Shown here: positions 17,054 through 27,135 of the stretch, piece by piece | Layout of the letters: every line of letters begins with the position of its first letter | How positions within the stretch are numbered: position 1 is the stretch's first letter | NCBI GenBank assembly: GCA_964505785.1 | Contig: CAZDJZ010000013.1 | Span: forward strand, 1-64,000 | Reading direction: 5' to 3' | From: CAYRTV01 sp964505785 | GTDB taxonomy: Bacteria; Acidobacteriota; Aminicenantia; Aminicenantales; Aminicenantaceae | DNA length: 64,000 bases | Made by a program: the position numbers and the translations under genes | The notes under the pieces: model-generated | The model's database searches: none | What the model saw: the letters and a program-made list of their open reading frames with translations, nothing else | What the model was told of the DNA's origin: nothing

Positions 17054-20000
17054 TTAGGTTTCTCTGATCGCTTTGCCCGCCTTCAGCTTCACGGAATACA
17101 CGTTAGTGATATTTGGTTCAGACATGGTGGTTCCATAGATGAAGTCTGCGACTTCCATGGTTTTGAAATTATGAGTTACGATAATGAACTGAGTGCGGTG
17201 CTTGATTTTTTTCATCAGGTTAAGAAACCGCATCAGGTTGTTCTCATCCAGGGCGGCATCCACTTCATCCAAAATACAGAAGGGAGCCGGCTTATACCGG
17301 AACAGCGCAAAGAAAAAGGCAAGACTGGTCAGGGTTTTTTCTCCCCCTGAGAGCAGGGCCAGGTTTTGAACCCGTTTTCCCGGAGGCTGGGCGATTACTT
17401 CGATACCGCTTTCCAGGGGATCGTTTTCATCCGAGAGTTTAATCTGGGCGGAACCGCCTTCGAATAGAATGGAAAATATATCTTGAAAATTTTGATTGAC
17501 GAAGGTGAGGGCTTTTAAAAACTGGGCTTTGCTTTCCTGGTCGATTTTACGGATGGCTTCCTTAGTGGAAGCGATGGAATCGATCAAGTCTTGTTTTTGC
17601 TCCAAGAGAAAATCGAAGCGTTCTTTTTGAGTCTGGTACTCCTCTTCCGCCATTAAATTAACCGAACCGATCCGCTGCAGTTTATCCTTTGCTTCCTCCA
17701 GAGCGGTCTCAACCTCGCTGATGGTGGAGTCATCAAGTTCAACCTCTTTTTTGATTTCATCGATACCCTTTTTCAATTCCTGCCAGCAAGACTCTTCACA
17801 GTTGACCAGGTCCCGTTCCTTTTCTGCTTTTTTGATTTCCCACTTGATCCGTTCTTCTTTGGCACTTTCAAGTTTTTCCCGGAGTGATTCCAGTTTTTTC
17901 TCCTGCATTTGCTGATCCTGCTGCAGATGATGAAATTTGCTTTCTTCCTGATTCAGGCGGGTTTCCTGATTTTCAACTTCCTGATTGATTTTCCGCAGCT
18001 GTTCCCCCATGTTATGGACTTTTTCCTTTAAGCTGTCTTTTTCTTTTTTCGATCTGTCAATTTCCCGCTCCAGTTCTTCAATTTTTTTCAGAGACAGTTG
18101 TTCCTGGTTTTCTGAATCCTGAATATGCTGCGTCAGATTATTGAGTCTTTCCCTGAGAACATCCAGGCCGGATCGGAGCTCAAAATAGTGCTGGCGTTTT
18201 TGCTCGCTTTCTCTCTGCTGGGCTCCAAGTTTTTCCTCCGCTTCTTTGACTTTCTCTTTCAGGGATTCTTCTTCCCGGCCGAGGTCCTGAATGGAAGCAT
18301 CCAGCCGGTCTTTCTTCTGGATAATCCGCAGCTCCTCTTCGGCCATAAGATCTTTTTCCTGAGTGAGAATATCGATGTGGGAGCGGATTTTTTTTGCTTC
18401 GTTTTCAGTAAAAGATAATTCTTTTTCCGCAGCATCGTTTTCCCTGGTTAATTGGGCAAGTGATTGCTCCTCCTCCCGTATCCGGGTTTCCATTTCCTGC
18501 TTTAAGGACTGCGTTTCATTCCGCCGGCTTTGCAGCGGTTTCATCTTCTCTTCAATTCCGGCAATGCTTTCTTTGAGAGCCTTAATGTCCTGTGTCAGGG
18601 CAAACAATCCTTCTTTTTTATCTCCGGCTATAAGCATTCCGGAAGAGAGCAGGGTATCGCCGCTCATTGTTACATAATTAAAATCCGGGTGTTGTATCCA
18701 TAGGTCCACCGCGTCCTTGATTCCGGATACGATCACCGCATCCGGCAATTGATGGAAAGAATTTTCCAGGTTTTTCCCAGGGCGGATATGAGCTTTAAGA
18801 AAACCGCGTACCCGCGGCTCTTTGAAAACAGGATTTGCTGGAAACTTCTTTCCGTCCGGATGCTGCAGAAAGAATCGGCCTTTTAGATTTTTCTTTTCCA
18901 GGTTCTGGAGGAATTTCTCCGGGGAAACCAGTCGGGAGCGGGTCTCTTCCTTTAGGAATATATCCACCAGGCGGGCATGGTCCCGGTCGGAATCCATTAA
19001 TTCTGCCAGCAGCCCTGGAGAATCCGGGAGTGCGGTATCTTGCTGCTGAAGCTTCTCTTTTTGGACCAGTTTTTCCAAAGTATGCAAATGGTGGGAATGT
19101 CCATCCCGGTTGTTTTGAAGTGTGAGCAGTTGTTTATTCAGATCGTCAAGAGATGCAGAGGCCCGGCTGTGTTTTTTACGCAGACGGTCCAGCTCTTTCT
19201 GCTTGGATTCTCGGTTTTGCTCGATTTGCATAAGCTGTTTATGCAGACGTTCTGAATCGGTTCCATTTTCCTGCAGCCGTATTTTTTCCGTTTTCAGCTC
19301 GCGCTGTGTTTTTTCAACCTGTTTACGGTTAAGTTCCAGTTCCTTTTCCAGACGGGCTTCCTGGTTTTTGATTTCTGTTTGAGAAGAAACCTTTTGGTAG
19401 TATTCATCCCGCATTCGTTCGATGGCCTTTTGATTTTGGCTCAGCTCTTCCCGTGCCCGGCGTTGAGATTGGTCCACTTTTTCAAGTTTTTCCTGTTTGC
19501 GGACCTTTTCTTTTTTCAGCGATTCGACTTGGGTCTTATTTTCAGTCCGGGTTTTTTTCAGCTCATCCAGTTCCTTTTCCAGGCTCTCGCGGTTTTGCAT
19601 CGATTTGCGGCGGTTGTCTTCGAAAAATTCGATCCGCCGTTCTTCCCGCTCTTTTTCCGCCTCCAGCCGCGAGTAATGGGATTTTTGTGCGTATAATTGT
19701 TCCTGATCCTGCTTCAGATTTTTTTCAAAGGCCCAAACCTGTTTGCGTTTTTCCGCTAAAACCTTGTCTTCCGCTTTGATACGGCTGAGAAATTCACTTT
19801 CAATATCCCGGCTTTTTTGAAAGTGTCCGGTGATGTCCTGCATGCTTGTTTCCAGGCTGGAAATTTTGCGGCGGTATAAAGCCAATGTCAATTCTCGAAT
19901 TTCGCCTCTGAGTTTACGGTAGCGGTTGGCGGCTTGAGCCTGACGCTGCAGTGAATTTTTACTTTTAGTGACTTCACTTATGATGTCTTCCAAACGGGTC

Positions 20001-20542
20001 AAGTTTTGTTCAGAGTTATTCAGCTTGTTCTCCGCCTGACGGCGTTTGTCCTTATAAAAGGCGGTCCCGGCGGCTTCCTCTAAAAGGGCCCGTTTGTCCA
20101 GGGGTTTAGACGAAAGAAAGTCACCGATGCTTCCCTGTTCCACAACAAAGTATTCGGTTTCACCTATGGCGTTTTTCCATAAGGCATCCTGGATATCCAT
20201 CAACCGGACTGTTTTTCCATCCATCCGGTATTCATTTTCACCGGAACGGAAAACCCGATGATTGATATTCAATTCTTCCTCGCCGTTACTGAGGATCAGA
20301 CTGACATCGGCCATACCCATGGGAGCCCGTTCGGAATTGCCATTAAAGATAACATCACCGCTGCGGTCTCCGCGCAATGCCTTGACGCGGCGGCCCCGCA
20401 AGACCCAGAGCAATGCATCCACAATATTGCTTTTTCCGGTTCCATTTGGCCCTATGACAGCGGTTATGCCCGGATGAAAAGCCAGTTTTATCCGGTCGGA
20501 AAAGGACTTGAAGCCGTGAAGTTCGAGTCGCTTGATGATCAT
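17054..20542 (-). CDS. smc: Chromosome segregation protein SMC
   Basis: This 1162-aa protein has the standard layout. The N-terminal ATPase half contains Walker A GPNGTGKSN at residues 32-40. A first long coiled coil runs to about 500, followed by a hinge (about 510-650, including PGLLAELMDSDRDHA and a YVTMSGDTLLSSGMLI stretch), and a second coiled coil. The C-terminal half has the signature LLSGGEKTLTSLA near 1060 and Walker B FCILDEVDAALD. It forms the SMC-ScpAB condensin for nucleoid compaction. ScpA and ScpB are not in the window. The length is normal. Confidence 0.97.
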   Translation of the reverse strand: MIIKRLELHGFKSFSDRIKLAFHPGITAVIGPNGTGKSNIVDALLWVLRGRRVKALRGDRSGDVIFNGNSERAPMGMADVSLILSNGEEELNINHRVFRSGENEYRMDGKTVRLMDIQDALWKNAIGETEYFVVEQGSIGDFLSSKPLDKRALLEEAAGTAFYKDKRRQAENKLNNSEQNLTRLEDIISEVTKSKNSLQRQAQAANRYRKLRGEIRELTLALYRRKISSLETSMQDITGHFQKSRDIESEFLSRIKAEDKVLAEKRKQVWAFEKNLKQDQEQLYAQKSHYSRLEAEKEREERRIEFFEDNRRKSMQNRESLEKELDELKKTRTENKTQVESLKKEKVRKQEKLEKVDQSQRRAREELSQNQKAIERMRDEYYQKVSSQTEIKNQEARLEKELELNRKQVEKTQRELKTEKIRLQENGTDSERLHKQLMQIEQNRESKQKELDRLRKKHSRASASLDDLNKQLLTLQNNRDGHSHHLHTLEKLVQKEKLQQQDTALPDSPGLLAELMDSDRDHARLVDIFLKEETRSRLVSPEKFLQNLEKKNLKGRFFLQHPDGKKFPANPVFKEPRVRGFLKAHIRPGKNLENSFHQLPDAVIVSGIKDAVDLWIQHPDFNYVTMSGDTLLSSGMLIAGDKKEGLFALTQDIKALKESIAGIEEKMKPLQSRRNETQSLKQEMETRIREEEQSLAQLTRENDAAEKELSFTENEAKKIRSHIDILTQEKDLMAEEELRIIQKKDRLDASIQDLGREEESLKEKVKEAEEKLGAQQRESEQKRQHYFELRSGLDVLRERLNNLTQHIQDSENQEQLSLKKIEELEREIDRSKKEKDSLKEKVHNMGEQLRKINQEVENQETRLNQEESKFHHLQQDQQMQEKKLESLREKLESAKEERIKWEIKKAEKERDLVNCEESCWQELKKGIDEIKKEVELDDSTISEVETALEEAKDKLQRIGSVNLMAEEEYQTQKERFDFLLEQKQDLIDSIASTKEAIRKIDQESKAQFLKALTFVNQNFQDIFSILFEGGSAQIKLSDENDPLESGIEVIAQPPGKRVQNLALLSGGEKTLTSLAFFFALFRYKPAPFCILDEVDAALDENNLMRFLNLMKKIKHRTQFIIVTHNFKTMEVADFIYGTTMSEPNITNVYSVKLKAGKAIRET

Positions 20543-20667
20543 ATCTTGACTATTTCACCCTTTTTTATTAATCTGAATTGTTCATAAATTGAAGTTTTAC
20601 CGCTGCTTTATGAATGAAAACTGTAAATGGTCATTTTATAGATATTTTTTTTCTTGTCAATCACCGG

Positions 20668-20740
20668 GCCAGCGTAGCTCAGTCGGCAGAGCGACTGATT
20701 CGTAATCAGTAGGTCGGAGGTTCGATTCCTCTCGCTGGCT
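20668..20740 (+). tRNA. tRNA-Thr (anticodon CGT)
   Basis: This is a complete 73-nt cloverleaf. It has acceptor GCCAGCG/CGCTGGC with discriminator T, D-stem GCTC/GAGC, and anticodon stem ACTGA/TCAGT with loop TTCGTAA. The anticodon is CGT, which reads ACG. The T-arm is GGAGG TTCGATT CCTCT. CCA is not encoded. A run of T follows. An antisense open frame ending in a SNLRPTDYESVALPTELR string is an artefact of this tRNA. Confidence 0.97.
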
Positions 20741-20747
20741 TTCTTTT

Positions 20748-22899
20748 TTACTTAATATAGCCCAGAGAACGCAGCTCTTCGATGGTATTTTTATCCAGCC
20801 GCTGCCGGCAATATTTTTCTCTTCTCTAGGATCACGGACCAAATCATAAAGCGCATGCGGCTGGGATTGGAAAATGCTGCGCCAGATATAGAGAAAGCGG
20901 TTTAAATCAAACAGATTTTCTCCCAAGGGAGGATATTTATTATAAAGATAGGCATAACCATCTTTTATGATACATTTTTGATTCTTAAGATGAGACGCTT
21001 CCGCAATTAAACTTCTGCCGGGGTAAGAACCGCCCTGCAGCATGGAAACAAGCGACAAGCCCTGGAGTTCATGCGGGACCGGCATCCCTAAGCTGTCCAG
21101 CAGAGTGGGATAAATATCTATCAGGCCGGCGGGCTGGAAAATTTTTCGGCCGGTTTTTGTGAACACAGGTGACTTCCAGATAAGCGGAACTCTCAGTTGA
21201 TGCTGATGCAGGGACCAGCCATGTCCGGTTCCGCCATGCTCCCAAAATTCTTCACCATGATCGGATGTCACAATGATGACAGCATCCCGGTATAAATCCC
21301 TGGACTTCAAAAAACTTAAAATTTTCCCAAATTCCCGGTCGGTATGATAGATCTCCGCATTGTAAAGTCCCCTGAGAAACGCGATGTCCTCTTGGGATAA
21401 ATGTGAAAATGCATTTGCTGTAATGCGGCGAGGCAATGATTTTCCTTTCCTGCGGTATTTTAGCCTGAATTATTCACGGGTCGAGATTGCCGCAGATGCG
21501 AGGCGCAGGGTATGAAGCTGTGGCACTTCACCGCGAATGCCCTGCAACAAAGCAGATGCGGTGAGATTCGGCCCGCCCAAAGGGGTAAAAAATTGCGATT
21601 ATAATATAAATATGAAAATGAAAAACTTTCCATTTGAACTTTCAATGAAAATCATGTTAATCGTTGATAAAAATGGAATTACAAAAATAGCGCAATATTT
21701 TTATGAATAATTCAGGTTAGTAATTGTCCTTGGTATCCGGTCATAAACTTTTTTTCAAATTCCTCCGGCGGCATGTAATTATGAACATCATAACAGTGAA
21801 GAAAAAGGAAAAAAGGAGAGTCATTCCGCCGGTTTTTCATCCACGCAATGGCTTTTTGGGCAATTTTTTGAATACCGCCCCCGGAATCATCACATACATC
21901 AAATCCCTGGTCGAAATTAAATTTCGGCCCTAATAGCGACCCATCGGTGAAGGCAGCGGTTTGATATCCCCAATTTTTCAAGACTTCCGCGAGAGTAACC
22001 CAATAATCATCCAGCCTTTCAAAATCCTGTGTCCATATGGGAGAAGTGGTGCATCCGTGGGAAGAAGGATACAGGGAGCTTATCATCGTCATATGGGAAG
22101 GAAGCGTCCATGATGACTGGCTGTAGGCTTGATGGAAAAGGAGAGAATCGGGTATCAGAGAATCAATTTGAGGACTGGTGTCATAGGGGTTGCCGTAGCC
22201 GCTCAAGCCATCCTCTCTCAAGGTATCGATCGAAAACAGAATTATATTGAGTTTAGTCGTGGCAGATGGCGGTGAAGCATGTAAATAGAGGCCGGAGGCG
22301 TCATAATTCCGCGGCTTTGTTACTGAAGCCAAAGCGGAAAGGGATTTGTATGCAAACGGATTTTTCCAGAAAGAAAAAAATATTAAAATAATCAATCCGG
22401 TGATGATAATGACAGTATTAAATTTAGAATGTTCGTTCTGAAAATGCCGGGAAAAAATTTTATTCAACAGGAAAAAGATAATGACGCCGATGCAGAGCAG
22501 GAAGATATTAACCGTGTAGCTTATTATATCCCTGGAATAGCGGAGAACATTGAAATTGGCAAACAAGCCCAGCCCCAGGGTTATATAAAGTGATAACAGC
22601 CCGGCGGTATAAAATCCGGTATCTCTGGTGTGAAACAGGGAGCGCCCTGAAATTTTTGAAATGAAATAAAAAAAAGGAAAGGCCGCTCCTGCAGCAGCAA
22701 GAGAAAACAACCCCAGTTTTCCTGCCAGGTAGGGGGCCAGATTCAGGAGGGATAAAGGCTGAAACTGCAGAGGATAATAGAAAGTGAAAAATATTCCTGC
22801 CAGGAATCCGATAACAATTCCTGCTGTGACCCCTGCCTGCACAGCTGACAAAAATTCTTCTTTCATCCCGTTTGCAATAAGTGTATATTTTTTTTTCAT
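20748..22899 (-). pseudogene. Membrane-anchored sulfatase, split by a 260-bp element and frameshifted near its end
   Basis: The N-terminal part (22899 to 21721) has several membrane helices (residues 15-210). It then begins an alkaline-phosphatase-superfamily sulfatase domain with NIILFSIDTLREDGLSGYG and a SSWTLPSHMTMISS motif, where Cys/Ser of the usual C/S-x-P-x-R is not evident. The frame ends in GYQGQLLT plus a TGA supplied by the element end. The gene resumes at 21460 with KYRRKGKSLPRRIT and contains the second metal site (TSDHGEEFWEHGG). Joining TTA to AAA restores the frame. Near 20795 one base is missing: the continuing frame runs into the tRNA, whereas the other frame gives LDKNTIEELRSLGYIK and a TAA at 20748, the usual sulfatase ending. 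Confidence 0.9.
21461..21720 (+). mobile_element. 260-bp bipartite-hairpin element, copy 2, inserted in the sulfatase gene
   Basis: Left end TAGCCTGAATTATTCACGGG, right end TGAATAATTCAGGTTAG. Hairpin I uses GTCGAGATTGCCGCAGATGC against GCAGATGCGGTGAGATTCGG, with tip TGAAGCTGTGGCACTTCA. Hairpin II is closed by AAAAAATTGCG/CGCAATATTTTT. A 93-nt open frame occurs at 21618-21710. Removing the element (260 bp, or 257 bp leaving CTA) rejoins the sulfatase frame, consistent with insertion at a TA dinucleotide. Confidence 0.92.
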
Positions 22900-22932
22900 A
22901 TAAGGGGTATTTTTGAACTAATAGAAAGCTAT

Positions 22933-25900
22933 ATGGATGAAAATAGGATGACAGCCGCGCAAATAAAAGAATTAATGGGCCGGTCTATGCTGACAGACAG
23001 GGACTGGGCCATACGGCGGCTCCAGATGCTGAATCAACTGAAGCCCCGCAGAAAAAAATCCTCATATGACCTGCAAGTCAAACAAATTGTGTCCAGACTG
23101 GAAAAGTCATCTGGAATCAGGAGACAGCGGAGTCAGCGAAAACCAAAAGTTTCGTATCCAGCCAATCTTCCCATTACAGGAAAAGCCAGAGAGATCATCC
23201 ATGCGGTAAAAAACAATCAGGTGGTGATTATTTCCGGGGAAACCGGGTGCGGCAAGTCCACGCAAATCCCGAAGATGTGTCTGGCGGCGGGCAGAGGCAT
23301 TGCCGGAAAAATCGCCTGTACCCAGCCGCGGCGGATCGCAGCTGTGACCATTGCACAGCGAATAGCTGAAGAGTTGGGGGAATCTCTCGGCCATTCCGTG
23401 GGTTACAAAATCCGCTTCAAAGACCGTACGCCGCACCGGGCCTATATCAAGATCATGACCGACGGCATGCTGCTGGCTGAAACACAGTCTGATTCCGGCT
23501 TGTATCGATATGACACACTGATCATCGATGAAGCGCATGAACGGACAGTAAATATTGATTTTTTACTGGGAATTGCAAAAAACCTTCTGGAAAAAAGGCC
23601 TGAGCTTAAGCTGATCATCACATCCGCGACCCTGGATACGGAAAAATTTTCCCGGGCATTCCGGAATGCGCCTGTCATTCAAGTCGGCGGGCGGCTTTTC
23701 CCGGTGGATGTTGAATACCGGCCTCCCCGGAAAAAGAGCGATGATGATTATGTTGAGCAGGCTGTTCGCACAGTGGAGATGATCAAACGGAAATATCCGC
23801 CGGGAGATATTCTGGTTTTTATGCCGACCGAACAAGATATCCTTGAAACATGCGCCGCTTTAGAAGGACCCGGCTTCAGCGGGACATCCATTCTTCCCCT
23901 TTTCGCCCGGCTGCCGGGACGAAGTCAACGGAGAGTTTTTAAGGTATCCGGACAGAAAATTGTTGTGGCCACCAATGTCGCAGAAACCTCATTGACAATT
24001 CCCGGAATCCGGTATGTGGTTGATACCGGGCTGGCCCGGATCGCCCAGTATCAGCCGGGAACCCGGACCAACAGTCTTCCTGTCCAGCCCATTTCCCAAG
24101 CGTCAGCCGATCAGAGGAAAGGACGCTGCGGCCGGGTCCGGGAAGGGGTGTGTATCCGCTTGTATTCGGAAGATGATTATCTGGCACGCGACAAGTTCAC
24201 TCCGCCTGAAATCATGCGCTCGAATCTATCCGAGATCATCCTGCGGATGGTGGATTTGAAATTGGGACATCCTTCCCGTTTTCCCTTTGTGGATCCTCCG
24301 AAACCCAAACACATCAAGGACGGATATGAAACCTTGATTGAACTGGGTGCTCTGAGGCGTGAGGGAACCCGGGCTGAGCTGACGGACACAGGCCGGAAGA
24401 TGGCCCGAATGCCGCTGGATCCCCGGATTTCCCGGATACTGCTGCAGGCGGGAAAAGAGCAGTGTCTGGTGGAGACCGCGGTCATTGCTTCCGCGCTGAG
24501 CATCCGGGATCCCCGGGAGCGTCCTCCTGATAAACAAGGCCAAGCGGACCAGATGCATACCCCTTTCCGCAATCCGGATTCGGATTTCCTGACTTTATAC
24601 AACATCTGGAAACAATATCACAGCGACTGGGAAAAACTGGATTCACAGCGAAAAAAGCGGCGCTTCTGCCGGGACCATTTCCTGTCCTTTCCCCGCATGC
24701 GGGAATGGGCGGATGTTCATCGGCAAATTCTGTCTATTTTGAACGAGTTGGGGTTATCCTCTGAATGCAGGAGCCGCGGCCCGCTTTCAAAAAATACAGC
24801 CGACGGCATTCACCGCTCGGTATGCAGCGGATATCTATCCAATATCGCGGTGCATAAAGAAAAGCGCTTTTATCAATCAGCCCGAGGAGGAACAGCGATG
24901 CTGTTTCCCGGATCTTCGCTTTTCGATAAAGCTCCTTCCTGGATCGTAGCGGCTGAAATGATCCGCACCAGCCGGCTGTTTGCCCGGACAGCCGCGAAAA
25001 TTAATCCGGCCTGGCTGGAAGAGCTCGGCGGGGACTTGTGCCGGCGTTCCTATTCCAGCCCGCAATGGGACCGGAAGCGGGGTGAAGTCAGGGCTGACGA
25101 ATCTGTAACTCTTTATGGACTGGAAATTGTTTCTGAAAGAAAAGTATCCTATGGCCGGATTAATCCTGAGGAAGCACATGATATATTCATTATGTCAGCC
25201 TTGGTCGAAGGAGACATGGACGCAAGGCCCGGTTTTCTGCAGCATAATTTAGATCTTTACAGCCGCATGATCAAAATGGAGGACAAACTGCGCCGGAGGG
25301 GGATAGGTGTCAGTGAACGCGAGATCTTTGATTTTTATTCCCGCAGGCTGAAAGGAATCACCAACCGCCGCAGCCTTGAAACATGCATTAAGGAACGCGG
25401 TGACGATTTCTTGAGAATGAAGGAACAAGACGTGCTGCGTTCGCAGCCGGATGCGGAAGAACTGCGTAAATTTCCGGATGCACTCAATATTGGAGGGCGC
25501 TGTTTTCCCACCGCTTATAAATTTATTCCGGGGGAAAAAAAGGATGGAGTTACTTTAAAGGTGCCTTCCGACCAGTTGGAAGAAATCCCCAGAGAATCCA
25601 TCGATTGGGGGGTTGCCGGCCAGCTTCAGGAAAGAATCGCAGCTTTGATCAAGGGGCTGCCTAAGCGTTATCGCAAGCAGTTGGTTCCAGTCCCGGATAC
25701 GTCCCGCATTATTGCACGCGAAATTGAGATGGAGGCGGGTTCAATTTTTCAAGCGCTGTCCCGTTTTGTCCGGAAAAAATTCAACGCCGATATTCCGCCG
25801 AAAGTCTGGGAACAGTCCCGGATCCCGCTTCATTTAAAAATGAGGATTGCGGTTACGGATCATACCGGCCGCGAAATAAAGGCCGGCCGGGACCTGGACA

Positions 25901-26844
25901 CCCTGAAGAAAACCGTTTCCGTGCCTTCAGCACCGGACAGTTCTCCGGCCTGGAATAAAGCCCGGGAAAAATGGGAACAGACCGGATTGACGGAATGGAA
26001 TTTCGGCGATCTCCCAAAGTGTATTCAGCTCGGCCCATTCCTTAATGCCTATCCCGGCCTGGAACCGGCGGGAAATGGAGTGAATCTTCGACTGTACCGC
26101 GACCCGGAAACGGCCCGCAGAATGCATCTCAGAGGAGTTGAAGCCCTATTGCGACGGCAGCGGAAAGGAGAATTGGAATTCACCGGGAAATACCTGCAAA
26201 TCCCGGAAGAATATCATTCTGCCGCTCTTTTTTTCGGAGGCGAAAAGGCCCTGATCGATCAAATGAAAAAAGCCTTGATTAAGAAAGTGTTTCGGCGTGA
26301 AATCCGGGAAGAAGCCGAATTCAAAGCTCACACATATCATGCCGATAGAATTCTGCTTGAGGAGGGCCATGCTCTGCGGGATAAAATAATACGCATTTTA
26401 GGGGAATATTTAAAAACACGTAAATTAATCAAAGAAGAAAAAGAAAAACGCGGCCCTAAAAGCCCTGTGCGTGACTTTGTGCAGGAGATACTGGATGATC
26501 TGCAATTCCTGGTACCGGAACATTTTATTGAGGCCTATCCGCCGGACCGTTTGACGCACCTATCCCGCTATATGGAAGCCATGCGGGTGCGGTTGGAACG
26601 GGGAATTAATAATTTGGAAAAGGACCGGCAAAAAGTCTCTCAGATGGCTGGTTTTCAAAAGGCTTTACTCAAATTTCAAGAGAAAGAAATGACAGCAGAG
26701 TGGAAAGATAAATCAGGGGAAATCGAAAAATTCCGATGGCTTCTGGAAGAGTTTAAAGTGGCTTTATTCGCTCCGGAATTGGGGACGGCGGTCACGGTTT
26801 CACCTAAGCGGCTGCTGGAAAAGATAAAGCAGATACAAGCGTAA
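22933..26844 (+). CDS. hrpA: ATP-dependent RNA helicase HrpA (DEAH-box)
   Basis: This 1303-aa protein matches full-length HrpA. The N-terminal extension carries the two RecA domains with Walker A SGETGCGKSTQ near residues 100-110, DEAH at 199-202, the motif III SAT and a motif VI variant QRKGRCGR. HA2/winged-helix and OB-fold regions follow. A long C-terminal HrpA-specific domain (about 750-1303) starts around the Y-x-x-P-x-WDRKRGEV region. HrpA rescues stalled ribosomes on mRNA in Proteobacteria. The start ATG lies 33 bp from the divergent sulfatase start, so the two share a promoter region. The TAA stop is the first triplet of a TAAATCAAAtATCAAAAATC repeat block. Confidence 0.95.
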   Translation: MDENRMTAAQIKELMGRSMLTDRDWAIRRLQMLNQLKPRRKKSSYDLQVKQIVSRLEKSSGIRRQRSQRKPKVSYPANLPITGKAREIIHAVKNNQVVIISGETGCGKSTQIPKMCLAAGRGIAGKIACTQPRRIAAVTIAQRIAEELGESLGHSVGYKIRFKDRTPHRAYIKIMTDGMLLAETQSDSGLYRYDTLIIDEAHERTVNIDFLLGIAKNLLEKRPELKLIITSATLDTEKFSRAFRNAPVIQVGGRLFPVDVEYRPPRKKSDDDYVEQAVRTVEMIKRKYPPGDILVFMPTEQDILETCAALEGPGFSGTSILPLFARLPGRSQRRVFKVSGQKIVVATNVAETSLTIPGIRYVVDTGLARIAQYQPGTRTNSLPVQPISQASADQRKGRCGRVREGVCIRLYSEDDYLARDKFTPPEIMRSNLSEIILRMVDLKLGHPSRFPFVDPPKPKHIKDGYETLIELGALRREGTRAELTDTGRKMARMPLDPRISRILLQAGKEQCLVETAVIASALSIRDPRERPPDKQGQADQMHTPFRNPDSDFLTLYNIWKQYHSDWEKLDSQRKKRRFCRDHFLSFPRMREWADVHRQILSILNELGLSSECRSRGPLSKNTADGIHRSVCSGYLSNIAVHKEKRFYQSARGGTAMLFPGSSLFDKAPSWIVAAEMIRTSRLFARTAAKINPAWLEELGGDLCRRSYSSPQWDRKRGEVRADESVTLYGLEIVSERKVSYGRINPEEAHDIFIMSALVEGDMDARPGFLQHNLDLYSRMIKMEDKLRRRGIGVSEREIFDFYSRRLKGITNRRSLETCIKERGDDFLRMKEQDVLRSQPDAEELRKFPDALNIGGRCFPTAYKFIPGEKKDGVTLKVPSDQLEEIPRESIDWGVAGQLQERIAALIKGLPKRYRKQLVPVPDTSRIIAREIEMEAGSIFQALSRFVRKKFNADIPPKVWEQSRIPLHLKMRIAVTDHTGREIKAGRDLDTLKKTVSVPSAPDSSPAWNKAREKWEQTGLTEWNFGDLPKCIQLGPFLNAYPGLEPAGNGVNLRLYRDPETARRMHLRGVEALLRRQRKGELEFTGKYLQIPEEYHSAALFFGGEKALIDQMKKALIKKVFRREIREEAEFKAHTYHADRILLEEGHALRDKIIRILGEYLKTRKLIKEEKEKRGPKSPVRDFVQEILDDLQFLVPEHFIEAYPPDRLTHLSRYMEAMRVRLERGINNLEKDRQKVSQMAGFQKALLKFQEKEMTAEWKDKSGEIEKFRWLLEEFKVALFAPELGTAVTVSPKRLLEKIKQIQA

Positions 26845-27135
26845 ATCAAATATCAAAAATCAAAAATGAGCCGGAAGGGTCATCCTGAGCAGCGAACCGG
26901 CGATGGGGATTTTAGACTGCTTCGTAACAAAGAATGGTGAATGGTGAATGGATTGGGGATGCGTATACTGCAGTTGAATACTCTTTAATAGGATGTTGGA
27001 GAATCCGCAAACCGTAAAAAGCAAACCGCTAAACGCAAACCGCAATACGCTTAAAACCGGCTTCTATCCGGCTTTGGTTTATTTTTGATATTTGATTTTT
27101 GATTTAAAAAGATAACTTTTCACTTCTCACTAAAC
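26845..27135. repeat. Composite heptamer-module block, inverted copy
   Basis: This starts at the hrpA stop with a (TCAAAAA)2 module and a GGTCATCCTGAGCAGCGAACC palindrome fragment. From about 26930 it gives the composite block in reverse order: GGTGAATGGTGAATGGATTG, GGGATGCGTATACTGCAG, CTTTAATAGGATGTTGGAGA, a CGCAAACCG-type heptamer stretch, ATCCGGCTTTGGTTTATTTT, TTGATTTTTGATTTAAAA and GATAACTTTTCACTTCTCAC. No gene is seen. Confidence 0.8.

Noticed and set aside
20657..20747. C-terminal extension of the sulfatase fragment ending SNLRPTDYESVALPTELR
   Set aside because: This is the well-known antisense translation of a tRNA, here tRNA-Thr. The natural end is in another frame at 20748.
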